Below, piece by piece: positions 30,774 to 39,927 of a DNA stretch of 64,000 nt. Each line of letters opens with the position of its first letter. Within the stretch, counting starts at the first letter, position 1. The position numbers were made by a program, and so were the translations under genes. The notes under the pieces were generated by a model, which was given only the letters and a program-made list of their open reading frames with translations, was not told the DNA's origin and ran no database searches. The stretch covers positions 124,001-188,000 of the forward strand of contig NZ_JPOJ01000001.1 in assembly GCF_000733855.1 (NCBI RefSeq), written 5' to 3'. The stretch comes from Methylomicrobium agile. Lineage in GTDB: Bacteria > Pseudomonadota > Gammaproteobacteria > Methylococcales > Methylomonadaceae.

Positions 30774-30904
30774 TTCAGCAAGGACCGGGCTTCCCGATCG
30801 ACTTCATCGGCGGGTACGCGTACGGTTTCCCCTTGATCGAGTTCATCGGCACGACGCGCAGCCTCTTGAAACCCAAGCTGTTCAACCTCGGTTTGTCCAC
30901 ACAT
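30770..30904 (-). CDS. Small antitoxin-like protein of a ParE-type pair
   Basis: 44 residues: MCGQTEVEQLGFQEAARRAD then ELDQGETVRVPADEVDREAR then SLLK. It sits directly before the ParE-like frame with a 4-base overlap (GTGA), the usual antitoxin-toxin arrangement, and resembles short addiction-module proteins. ATG 30904 begins two bases after the csb2 stop, and GGAG within the csb2 3' end can serve as its ribosome site, so it is translated with the cas operon. Too short to be in a standard gene list. Confidence 0.6.
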   Translation of the reverse strand: MCGQTEVEQLGFQEAARRADELDQGETVRVPADEVDREARSLLK

Positions 30905-30906
30905 AA

Positions 30907-32415
30907 TTACTCCAATGGCTCAAACAAACCCAAACCAAAATGATTTCCAAATCCCAATGCCAAAACGCCGGATACCGGTTTGCTGAATCTCAGTTGCCAT
31001 AATGACCCATGCGTATCGGGCTGAACCAGTCCACGCTTGCGTCGAAAACGATGGAAGTCGATCGGGCGCAAGCAGCGGCCTTCCAAAGAGACCTCATCGA
31101 TCGATTGCAGCCAATCCAATTCAGGCAATCCCCTTTCCCGGCATTCCCTGCGAATTTGTGCTTCGATACCAAAGCTTTTCTTACGATGCCAAGGATGCAG
31201 ATAGGGCGTAACCGATTGCCAAACGGCAGCGTCCTTAAGTAACGGCACTTGTTCGCCGAAGATAGACCTTTCACCGATATGCTCCAGCAACAGCCGCCAT
31301 TCCTGTCCATCGCGGTTTTTTATTTTGGTCAGATTTTCCAATATACGGCGAGTGTCCGCATCAAAACTACCGGGAATATGAACAATAGCGTGAGCGATTT
31401 GCCCTTCTCGATTCGGATCAGGGATAAAAAAAGCATGTTGGTGGCAATTGCCCGCCGATAGGCCGTGACCGGACAACAAGGCGGGAATCGAATTCTCGCC
31501 CAGCAGATGCTTGGCTTGGCCCATTGCCGCACGGCGCAGCCATTCACCGAATCGGACCGCGTCTTCGATTCGCGGCAAAGGCTTGCCATAGACAGCATAG
31601 CGCACCGTATCGGCAAACAAAATCTGACGCGCACGCGGTCGGCTTGCGGCATTCGGGCGTAATGACTCGATTGGACGCTGATATAATAATTTTTGCGCGG
31701 CGGGTGGCGCGCTCCAACCGGCAGCTTGCAGGTCAGCCGTATCAAGTCCCAACGCGTCCAGCCAATTTTCCGGCAAGGTACTTTCGATCGGCTTGCGCTC
31801 CTTGGCTTTGAGGGTTCGCGCCGCAAGCCCTTGCAAAAAGTGCGCACGAAAGGCCGCATAGCCGTCTTGAGACAGGGGACAATAGAGCAATACCGGCTCG
31901 CCCAAAATTTCCCCGGTTTCGGTATCGACGGACGATTCACCCGGACGGCAATTCAGCTCTCCGTTCCAATCAGCAAGACGCTTGGCTTCGACCCAAGATT
32001 CCGCTCGCCCCAAATAACCCAACGCTTCGAGCAGGGAATCGAGCAATTCGGTTTGCTCATCATCCAGTTCCAGATTCGGCCAGCGAACGATCACTTCCTG
32101 ATCGGCGTCGATTCTTGCGAAAGCATCGAAAATCAACGTGCTTTTTTGCCGGACCGGCATATAGTGCCGGGTATGGGCATGGACCGCTGCGGTCAGACGG
32201 TAATGCGGCGCTTCGCTGGCAAGTGCCGATAGAAGTCGTTCCAGAAGCTCTTTTGGATAACGTTGCGGATCGATTTTTCGATGCCAGACCGCGAGCAGCG
32301 CCCGGCAAATCCGCCAGCCATCGGGGGGCCAGGCGACATCGGCTTCGTTGACGTGCCGCCCCCAGGGCGTAGCATGATAACGCCCGCCGGGAAAAGATAG
32401 CGATAGGGTCAGCAT
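30907..32415 (-). CDS. csb2: Csb2, Cas5-Cas6-type subunit of the type I-G effector
   Basis: 502 residues of the GSU0054 (Csb2) family, a fusion of Cas5-like and Cas6-like RAMP folds that binds the crRNA 5' handle and processes pre-crRNA. The opening LTLSLSFPGGRYHATPWGRHVNEADVAWPP is family-typical and the end SGVLALGFGNHFGLGLFEP is the glycine-rich RAMP loop. Three bases separate it from csb1. His residues in HQHAFFIPD (about 325) may be part of the processing site, which is inferred. Confidence 0.92.
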   Translation of the reverse strand: MLTLSLSFPGGRYHATPWGRHVNEADVAWPPDGWRICRALLAVWHRKIDPQRYPKELLERLLSALASEAPHYRLTAAVHAHTRHYMPVRQKSTLIFDAFARIDADQEVIVRWPNLELDDEQTELLDSLLEALGYLGRAESWVEAKRLADWNGELNCRPGESSVDTETGEILGEPVLLYCPLSQDGYAAFRAHFLQGLAARTLKAKERKPIESTLPENWLDALGLDTADLQAAGWSAPPAAQKLLYQRPIESLRPNAASRPRARQILFADTVRYAVYGKPLPRIEDAVRFGEWLRRAAMGQAKHLLGENSIPALLSGHGLSAGNCHQHAFFIPDPNREGQIAHAIVHIPGSFDADTRRILENLTKIKNRDGQEWRLLLEHIGERSIFGEQVPLLKDAAVWQSVTPYLHPWHRKKSFGIEAQIRRECRERGLPELDWLQSIDEVSLEGRCLRPIDFHRFRRKRGLVQPDTHGSLWQLRFSKPVSGVLALGFGNHFGLGLFEPLE

Positions 32416-32418
32416 GGG

Positions 32419-33423
<1,005 letters not shown>

Positions 33424-33462
33424 TTACATTCCTCTTGTTGATAAATTTAATTGTCTTTAAAC

Positions 33463-33535
33463 GTAGGGTGGATAAGCGAAGCGCATCCACCATGATGGCT
33501 TGTTGTGGTGGATGCGCTTCGCTTATCCACCCTAC
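33463..33535. repeat. REP-type palindrome between csx17 and csb1
   Basis: GTAGGGTGGATAAGCG, then GAAGCGCATCCACCA on the left arm, and the matching complement ending TATCCACCCTAC on the right, with a 12-base centre. The arms pair over about 30 bp. The same palindrome occurs at 38167-38240. Inside the operon it can form a strong mRNA hairpin. Confidence 0.88.
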
Positions 33536-33542
33536 AAAATCT

Positions 33543-35750
33543 TTATTTTCTGGCAATGCTTCGAAACAGGTGGTCAAGTTCGCCGAAAGCGACAGGCATT
33601 GCCAACGCAGCCAATAGCCGTTCGCCGTCAATGCCGATCGGCATCGGTGGTTTATTGGGGAAACCCGGCAGCGAAATACCGGATTGCCGCAGTTTGTTCC
33701 AGCCCAACGCAACGGCGCGTCCGGTATGTCCGGCGGCAAGCCAAGCAAGCAATTCAGGCGGCTGCGGCAATTTGATATTTTTATCGTTCGGTAGGAATTC
33801 GAGTTTGCGCAGCACTTCGTCTTCGACAAAAAATGGTTTTAAAACCGCATAGGCGGCAGGTAGTATGGATTGTTCCCGATAACCCGCTCTATCGCCCAAA
33901 TGACGAGGAAAGTCGTCGACCTTGATCAAAGCCAAGCCTTGCGCCAGATCGCCGATACGTCCATCGTCGGTGCTTTGCGCAAGAAACGCGGCAATATCGC
34001 CGCTGCCTGCCCCGAAACGAAAAGCGAACGGTTTGTCCTGGCTTTGCATGCGTTCCGCCGCCAATAATCGGGACCGTAGCAAAACCACCATGTTACGTTC
34101 GAAAGGGCCTTCTCCCCACACGGCTAACCGAGATTCGGTATCCCAAACCCATTTGCCGCCTTTTTCCATGCCGGTCTTCGAGAAGTGCAGACGCATCGGC
34201 AGGTTTTTCGCGTAGATGTTCGCGAGTGCACAAGCCAGCCGAAACTCCGCCGAGCCGTCATCGGCTTTCAACACCCAATCGGATTTGAGCGCGGAAAGCG
34301 GTGTTTTAACCGCCTCCCTGCCTTTTGCACTCAGACTCAATGCGCGCTGGAGTTGCCCCAGCAGGATTAAAACATCCTGGACGGCTCTCGGGGCGCTATG
34401 TTGAACAAGCTCGAACAAATCGCTTTCCAATTGCCGCGTCAATGAAACGAGGCGTCCGGGCGCTTCGGTTTTTCTGGCTAAAGCGCGCAGATTTTCGAGG
34501 AAGCGGTTTTTATCGAGGTCATGAATTAAGTCGGCGGCAGGGTTGCGTTGTGTTTTGAGGCGACCGAACGGCGTTGCAAGGTAAGCTTTGCCTGAGCGCA
34601 TTACAAAGCCGTAGCGCTGAAACTCGCCGATGCCGCGATCGACGCCCAAACCGGCGACTGCACGGGCAAACTCCAGGCCGTCTCTGGCCGGACGACGACC
34701 CAGCGTAGCGCGGCCCTCCTGGAACAAAATTTTCAATTCTGCCAGCGTTGCGGCATTGCGCCAGAGCGGAAGCCAGATTTCGGCGCGGGCATTCGCTTCA
34801 TCGGTTTGACTGCTGGCTCCGGAGCCGCCGCCGGTATTGTGCACCGTAAACGGATAGCTCAAGGCGCCGCTCCGATCCTGCTGCAGTCTGCGCGTTATAG
34901 TGGCAGCAAACAGCAATGCGCCTTCCACCATCAAGATAAAATCCCAGGTGTTAAACAAGGAACCGGATTCGAAACCTGCCGTACCATTGGGTCCACCAGC
35001 ACCGCCCGGAAAGAATTGACCGATTGCTGCGTTTGTCGTCAACGACGCGGTTGCTTCCGCAAACAGCGCTCCGTCAAGCCATTGTCCAGCACCTGCGTCG
35101 GCTTTTCCGCTTTCGAGATCAAACAATTGCCGAAGGCGCTGCATGAAGTTATTGGTAAAGTCGAGATTGCCGTCGTTACCGCCTGTTCCCAGCAGCGGCG
35201 GAAAAAATGTTTTATCCTGACCGATTAATAACGCCGCATCCATCCAGGTGAGAAAGTCATCCGGAAACGCGTTTCGAATGATTTGCAGCAAGCGATTTTT
35301 ATCCTCGTTTTTTGGCGCTTCCTGAAATTCGCAGTATTCCAGCGCCTGCCTGCACAGCTTTATCATTTGGCGGTGAACCGAGAAACGTTGCGCTTTACCG
35401 TTCAGCATCGCATCGATCGTACGAGTCGCTTCGGTTGGCTGATTGCGAACGCCTGTTTTTAATTTTTTACCGGTTGCCGGGTCTTTTTCTTTGGTTTTGC
35501 CTTCCTGATAGAAAAAACCGCTGCCGCCGTTCCAAGGCGCAACGATTGGCGTCGGCCGATATTCTTCAAGAAAAAACCCGAGCAACTCGTCCTTGTTTAG
35601 CTTGGTTCTCAACACAAAACACTCGTTGTGCCAATAGCCCGCTGCATCCGGGTCTTTTTGCTCCGAAACCAGACGCAGAACGCCCAGCGCTTTCAGATAA
35701 TGCGCCAGCGGGACCGGCGTGCAGCCGTTCAAATAAATCTCATTGGCCAT
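33543..35750 (-). CDS. csx17: Csx17, Cas8-type large subunit of the type I-G effector
   Basis: 735 residues, the likely PAM-recognising large subunit (Cas8u2 / Cas8g). The N-terminal block EIYLNGCTPVPLAHYLKALG, followed by VLRLVSEQKDPDAAGYW, is the family mark. Start chosen at the ATG 35750 (MANEIYLNG), which overlaps the cas3 stop by 11 bases; the open frame continues to 35810 only within cas3. Ends 8 bases before a REP palindrome. Confidence 0.9.
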   Translation of the reverse strand: MANEIYLNGCTPVPLAHYLKALGVLRLVSEQKDPDAAGYWHNECFVLRTKLNKDELLGFFLEEYRPTPIVAPWNGGSGFFYQEGKTKEKDPATGKKLKTGVRNQPTEATRTIDAMLNGKAQRFSVHRQMIKLCRQALEYCEFQEAPKNEDKNRLLQIIRNAFPDDFLTWMDAALLIGQDKTFFPPLLGTGGNDGNLDFTNNFMQRLRQLFDLESGKADAGAGQWLDGALFAEATASLTTNAAIGQFFPGGAGGPNGTAGFESGSLFNTWDFILMVEGALLFAATITRRLQQDRSGALSYPFTVHNTGGGSGASSQTDEANARAEIWLPLWRNAATLAELKILFQEGRATLGRRPARDGLEFARAVAGLGVDRGIGEFQRYGFVMRSGKAYLATPFGRLKTQRNPAADLIHDLDKNRFLENLRALARKTEAPGRLVSLTRQLESDLFELVQHSAPRAVQDVLILLGQLQRALSLSAKGREAVKTPLSALKSDWVLKADDGSAEFRLACALANIYAKNLPMRLHFSKTGMEKGGKWVWDTESRLAVWGEGPFERNMVVLLRSRLLAAERMQSQDKPFAFRFGAGSGDIAAFLAQSTDDGRIGDLAQGLALIKVDDFPRHLGDRAGYREQSILPAAYAVLKPFFVEDEVLRKLEFLPNDKNIKLPQPPELLAWLAAGHTGRAVALGWNKLRQSGISLPGFPNKPPMPIGIDGERLLAALAMPVAFGELDHLFRSIARK

Positions 35751-38109
35751 TGTGCTCGTTCCCCCCATTTTGTTCTTGCTCCGAAGCGTGCCAGTCGGCG
35801 ATGCGCACAAGCGTTTCGTACCAAGCCAATAAAAACGGTCCGTGCTCCTGCAACAACTTTTGCGTGCGGTGCGTCCAGGACGGCCCCATCTCGCCGATGC
35901 CCAATTCCATCACGTCAAGCCTCAGCGCCGTTTGAGGCAGCATCTTGCCGCCAATGCGCACCGGCGGTAAAACGTCGCCTTCGTAAATACCGCGCGCATA
36001 GCGTTTGCCGCTCGGCGCTTCCGGCTCGTCCGGCATGGCGCGCAGGCTCATGCGCACCTTGCCGTGATGAGCGGCGATCAAATAGGCGATCAGGTTATGC
36101 ATGGGCGATTTTTCGCCGTGAACCATCCAAGCCAACATGGAAGCCAGTTCGTGGCGAAAATAGCGGCGCTTGTGCCGAGCAGTCGCAGCCGATTTGGCCC
36201 AAAGCCGCAGTTGTTGCGGATCGTCTTCATTCCAAATGCTTTTCAGCGTTTCCTGAAAAATGGGATGCGCCTTGCCAGCGTCGTGCCAAAACGCGGCGGT
36301 CACGATCGCTTCGGCCTTGTCCTGCGGCAATTGCAGCACCGCAAACAACTGTTTGACGGCCGCCGCGACATGACAAAGATGATCTTCCAATAAAATAGGA
36401 ATCGTTTTGATGCTGTCCGGATCTTTTTGATAGACCTGATTGCTGGCTTCCCGATGCGGCAGTACTTCTACTACCGGTTTATGAGCGGCGACGAAACCGA
36501 GTTCATTGTCGTAGCCACCGTCCTGCGCGCGCAACAGTAGGGTTTGCCCAGGAAAGACATTGTTCGGGCCGACGCGTTTCCACGATCCTTCCACCGTATC
36601 CCAAGCGAACGCGGCGATGTCTTTGTTTTTTAGATGGCTTTTGATTTGGCTGATCGATACCGGACAAAGCTCGGCGCGGTCCGGCTGCGACTGTTCGGGG
36701 CGCATGCCGTCGAAATCCCGCCAATAGACAAACAGCGGCGGCGTGCCGCTATCGCGGATATAGCCGGAAATGTCGGTATCAAAACCGGTCAAGTCGGCAT
36801 CGGTATTGAACAGGTCGAGAAAGTCCTTGCGCCGCAAGACATCCGTTGCCGGCTGCTTTCCGGTCGTTTTCGGCAATGCCTCCAATCGAGCATTGGTCAG
36901 ATTTTGCAGCGTTCCGCGCGCCGCCTTCATGTCTGGATAGTCGTAAGGCGGAGCGGATGCTTCGTCGTCGATATTCAGCCAGTAGATATTCGCTTCAGCA
37001 TATTCGCCGTAGCGGTTGCAACGCCCGAACCGCTGTACCAGAGAAGACCATGACGCCAATTCGGTAAACAGGTTTTTTGCGGAAATGTCGACGCCCGCTT
37101 CAATCGCCTGGGTCGCCACGATAATGCGGCCAAACGGCGGAGGCGTATGCTGGATCGCCTGATTCAGCGCTTTGCGTTCATTGGCACGAAAGCGGGCATG
37201 CACCAGTAACAACTCCGCATCCGGTTTGCGTTTTTTCAGCAGCCTTAATAACTCCTGCGTACGTTCGACGCGGTTGAGAATCACCAGCGTGTTGGTACCC
37301 GGCTCATGCACGGACAAGATTTGCGCCGCCAAATCAGACAGGTATTTTTCACCATTGCCTTTTTTACTTTCCGCATTCAGCAGGGCATTTCCGGCTTGCA
37401 GCGTTTTTGAAGCCGAAAGGCGTCTTCCGGCCAAACGCAGATCGTCTTCGTCAAGCCGAAGCGCGGTGGCGTTTTCGAGATGCGGCGCAAAATCGACGGT
37501 TTTGAACCAGTCGGTGTTCAACGTGGCGGACAACCACAGACTGCGGGCACCGCCGTGGACGTTGAATTCGCGGCGGAACGCTTCCAATTGCGCGGAGGTG
37601 CGAAGGCCGGCACCCATCAATTGCACTTCGTCGAAAACCCATAGCGCATCGTTATGCAACAGCGCAAAATGCACCGGCCATTGGTATCGGCTCATGCCAT
37701 AGCCACGCATCAATGCGCGAGATAACAGCATGTCCTGGGTGCCGATCAAAACGGCGTTCCGGTCGGGTTGCAAGGTCCAGGATTGCAAGTCCTCCTCGCC
37801 TCCCATCAACAGATGAACCGGGATTTCCGCGGCTTCTCCGCCCAGTCTATGCAGCCAATGATGAATGTTGGCTTCGGTTTGTTCCGCCAAAACCCGCATC
37901 GGTAAACAATAAACCAAACGCCGGGGCGTTTCCGGGTCATGCGTTATGATTCGTTTATAAAGCCAGGCGAGCACGACTGCCGCCGTTTTGCCCAGGCCGG
38001 TCGGAATTTCGAGAAATTCCGGCCAAGTCTGGCTTGCCAAGCGTCGCTGGTAAGGATACGCTGCTTCGAGTTCTGTCGCTTTTTTGAAAAAATCACTATA
38101 GTCCATCAT
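35740..38109 (-). CDS. cas3: Cas3 helicase-nuclease with C-terminal HD domain
   Basis: 789 residues. It unwinds and degrades DNA bound by the effector. Helicase part first: Walker A in EIPTGLGKTAAVVLAW (about residue 36), DEVQ box in WVFDEVQLMG (about 150), motif III LSATL, and motif VI QRFGRCNRYG near 335-345. The HD nuclease follows at the C-terminus: FWHDAGKAHPIF (about 600), RHELASML and IAAHHGKVR. Helicase-then-HD order is characteristic of type I-G. First gene of the effector operon; both ATG codons at 38109 and 38106 are possible. Confidence 0.95.
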   Translation of the reverse strand: MMDYSDFFKKATELEAAYPYQRRLASQTWPEFLEIPTGLGKTAAVVLAWLYKRIITHDPETPRRLVYCLPMRVLAEQTEANIHHWLHRLGGEAAEIPVHLLMGGEEDLQSWTLQPDRNAVLIGTQDMLLSRALMRGYGMSRYQWPVHFALLHNDALWVFDEVQLMGAGLRTSAQLEAFRREFNVHGGARSLWLSATLNTDWFKTVDFAPHLENATALRLDEDDLRLAGRRLSASKTLQAGNALLNAESKKGNGEKYLSDLAAQILSVHEPGTNTLVILNRVERTQELLRLLKKRKPDAELLLVHARFRANERKALNQAIQHTPPPFGRIIVATQAIEAGVDISAKNLFTELASWSSLVQRFGRCNRYGEYAEANIYWLNIDDEASAPPYDYPDMKAARGTLQNLTNARLEALPKTTGKQPATDVLRRKDFLDLFNTDADLTGFDTDISGYIRDSGTPPLFVYWRDFDGMRPEQSQPDRAELCPVSISQIKSHLKNKDIAAFAWDTVEGSWKRVGPNNVFPGQTLLLRAQDGGYDNELGFVAAHKPVVEVLPHREASNQVYQKDPDSIKTIPILLEDHLCHVAAAVKQLFAVLQLPQDKAEAIVTAAFWHDAGKAHPIFQETLKSIWNEDDPQQLRLWAKSAATARHKRRYFRHELASMLAWMVHGEKSPMHNLIAYLIAAHHGKVRMSLRAMPDEPEAPSGKRYARGIYEGDVLPPVRIGGKMLPQTALRLDVMELGIGEMGPSWTHRTQKLLQEHGPFLLAWYETLVRIADWHASEQEQNGGNEHNGQ

Positions 38110-38166
38110 TATTGCCCAAAGTCTCTTTGTCTTTCGTCAATTTTGCCGCTTTCTTGTAGCTTTCTT

Positions 38167-38240
38167 GTAGGGTGGATAAGCGTAGCGCATCCACCATCGG
38201 ATGCCTCAAATGGTGGATGCGCTGCGCTTATCCACCCTAC
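38167..38240. repeat. REP-type palindrome upstream of cas3
   Basis: GTAGGGTGGATAAGCG with a complementary right arm ending in CCACCCTAC; 74 bp. Second copy of the palindrome found between csx17 and csb1. It lies in the cas3 5' leader, 58 bases from the start codon. Confidence 0.88.
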
Positions 38241-38329
38241 GCATACCGTCCTAACTATGGGTTTTATTTTTTATCACACCTAGTGTCTCAATCCATGAGC
38301 GTTTGGCTGTATCTAAACAAAAAATTTGA

Positions 38330-38437
38330 TGAAGAGGCCGTGGCATTGGTAAATGCCACGGAAATTTGCATTAAGGCATTGTAATAAAAACTATTATGCC
38401 AATTCTTCAATGAGGCCAACGGGCATAGGGCTTAATA
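38330..38437 (-). CRISPR. Degenerate two-repeat mini-CRISPR (candidate CreA/CreR-type guide)
   Basis: Minus strand. First pseudo-repeat (about 38437-38404) ends GGCCTCATTGAAGA, identical to the array repeat over 13 bases with the last C changed to A, and keeps CCCT and TGCC upstream with a short deletion. A 37-base spacer (38403-38367) starts ATTGGCATAATAGTTTT. The second pseudo-repeat (from 38366) has AATTTCCGTGGC against GTTTTCCCTGGC, then TGCC and GGCCTC, and keeps a hairpin (10-bp stem at 38338-38361). Spacer length equals that of the real array. The spacer matches 38884-38868 (see findings). Not detected by exact-repeat search because both repeats have diverged. Confidence 0.7.
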
Positions 38438-38471
38438 ACCATTGGAATTTTGCCAATCATATAAAAAGTGT

Positions 38472-38702
38472 CTATTTACAGATTTTTATCCGTGCACAAT
38501 GGGGACAATGAAACTCTGATTCATTTTTGCCTTGTAACATGATTTTTGGCGGATACGTGCAGAGGCAAAGGGGATAACCCACTTCTTGGGCTTTTTTAGC
38601 TGTTTCCAAGGCGTTGTATCCTCCTATTATTTGCCTCCATAGCGTCAAACAGCCAGAAACTAAACGAAACTCACGAAAAATGTCACTTAGATTGTTTATC
38701 AC
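38472..38702 (-). CDS. Uncharacterised small protein (doubtful)
   Basis: 76 codons with a GTG start at 38702 and no clear ribosome site. The C-terminal half has four cysteines (YPLCLCTYPP, FHCPHCARIKICK) like a zinc ribbon. I do not recognise it. It lies between the 8-bp tandem repeat and the mini-CRISPR, downstream of the promoter matched by the guide. An overlapping 12-codon frame in another phase starts ATG at 38721 (MQMRQASDKQSK). Either, both or neither may be expressed. Confidence 0.3.
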   Translation of the reverse strand: MINNLSDIFREFRLVSGCLTLWRQIIGGYNALETAKKAQEVGYPLCLCTYPPKIMLQGKNESEFHCPHCARIKICK

Positions 38703-38735
38703 TTGCTTGTCTCATTTGCATAAGCCGAGATAAGT

Positions 38736-38847
38736 CTATACGGCTATACGGCTATACGGCTATACGGCTATACGGCTATACGGCTATACGGCTATACGGC
38801 TATACGGCTATACGGCTATACGGCTATACGGCTATACGGCTATACGG
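38736..38847. repeat. Perfect 8-bp tandem repeat, 14 copies of CTATACGG
   Basis: 14 uninterrupted identical copies (112 bp). Copy number should change by slippage. The unit is not a multiple of three and contains TAG in the minus sense, so it does not encode a protein. It lies between the extended -10 promoter (38874-38879) and the genes read toward cas3. Confidence 0.97.
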
Positions 38848-38867
38848 CTATCGTGCAATTTTATTTT

Positions 38868-38887
38868 AAAACTATTATACCAATAAA
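38868..38887 (-). promoter_or_regulatory. Extended -10 promoter and match to the mini-CRISPR spacer
   Basis: Minus strand reads TTT then ATTGGTATAATAGTTTT. TGGTATAAT is an extended -10 consensus; no good -35 is visible. Bases 38884-38868 match the mini-CRISPR spacer at 16 of 17 positions (mismatch at position 6), with TTT on the PAM side. Transcription would run toward the tandem repeat and cas3. Confidence 0.6.
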
Positions 38888-38890
38888 GTT

Positions 38891-39277
38891 TTAAGTTCTC
38901 GGATATATTTCCCGCATCTTCTCCACCTGTCTCATCACCGCTTCAACCAGAAAATCCGGTTCCTTCACCTCCACATCCGCCCCATATTTCCGGGTCAAAA
39001 GATGCTGGCAGATCAACAGGCCGTGCAGTTCGTCGGCGCTGAACCACAGTCCGGGCAGTTCGTAGGGATGCTCGCCGTCGCGGCGGTTATAAAAATAACC
39101 GTTGCGTTTTTTGTCGTATTCGACCGGCGCGCCGAGATAGTCTTCCATTTCTTCCAGCGCCCTTGCCACCGTGGCGCGGGAGCATTGCAGTTCCTGCTTC
39201 AACGCTTTCATCGAAATCGGCGTGCGGCGGCTCGCGAAAAGATTGTGCAATTTGAAGATCCGGTCGAAGCGATCCAT
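38891..39277 (-). CDS. HTH/WYL-type regulator, C-terminally truncated
   Basis: 128 residues. A winged HTH (MDRFDRIFKLHNLFASRRTP, ALKQELQCSRATVARALEEM) leads into the start of a WYL-regulator body (YDKKRNGYFYNRRDG, YELPGLWFSADELHGLL). Family members are about 300 residues; the WYL and WCX parts are missing, and the stop TAA lies 6 bases from the guide-matched promoter. AAAGGG lies 7 bases before ATG. WYL regulators often control type I cas operons. It could act as a DNA-binding fragment or be dead. Confidence 0.7.
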   Translation of the reverse strand: MDRFDRIFKLHNLFASRRTPISMKALKQELQCSRATVARALEEMEDYLGAPVEYDKKRNGYFYNRRDGEHPYELPGLWFSADELHGLLICQHLLTRKYGADVEVKEPDFLVEAVMRQVEKMREIYPRT

Positions 39278-39923
39278 ATTTTTACCCTTTGAACTCGATG
39301 GTCATGGCGCGTTCTTCATGGCGAAAGTAAGAAAACCCGCAACGGCATCGTGCGCCGCGGCAGCTTGAGACTTTGAAGCAAAGACAGTTTACTAGAATCG
39401 GTCCTCTGCGTATATTAACTGCGGAAGATGAAACAAGCTAGAGCGCAAACAAGTAGTTCAGGGATTCCGGAGGTTGGGCAATGCCGTAAAGGATTGGGTC
39501 GATATTAACTTGCTGGTATGGGTGGTAGACCTGCCAGGTTTTAAAAACCTGGCAGGTCTTGGACCAATACCGTTAAGTTAAGGCCACAACGTCATTCCGG
39601 CAGTGATTGCCGGACGACTGCAGGGATGCAGGAGGCACGAGCCCAAGGAAGGGCGAGGTAGATCGCGTCAGGAACACGCGATCGAGGGCAACGCAGGGAG
39701 CAGTTGCCGAATCCAGAAGCCAAGGATGGCAGCTCTAAAATACATCCCTATATTCTGGATCTCGGCAATCCCTGCCGAGATGACGGCTTAACTTAACGGC
39801 ATGGGGTCTTGGACCAGGAAGTTATTTGGAACCAAATCCTAAGTTTAAGAGATAAAGTAAGAGATAAAGATAGCTGTAGGCTTCAGGCCTTCAAACGATA
39901 GCGCGATTGCCTTGGTTTGATGC
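39278..39923. other. Gene-free stretch with palindrome and MITE-like repeat
   Basis: No gene. A near-perfect palindrome AGACCTGCCAGGTTTT (39527-39542) pairs with 39544-39559 (16 bp, one central A). The MITE-like element follows at 39570-39799. The remaining sequence shows nothing I can name. Confidence 0.6.
39570..39799. repeat. MITE-like dispersed repeat, copy 1
   Basis: About 230 bp with imperfect terminal inverted repeats: CCGTTAAGTTAAGGCC at the left, and in complement CCGTTAAGTTAAGCC at the right, each followed by a GTCAT...GGCAGnGATT block. The interior (GGACGACTGCAGGGATGCAG, CAGTTGCCGAATCCAGAAGC) recurs at 62084-62307. No transposase inside. Confidence 0.75.
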
Positions 39924-39927
39924 CTAG

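Noticed and set aside
38172-38384. 70-codon plus-strand frame upstream of cas3, including a 29-codon MSVWLYLNKKFD piece
   Set aside because: It is made from the REP palindrome and the mini-CRISPR hairpin; no ribosome site was seen.
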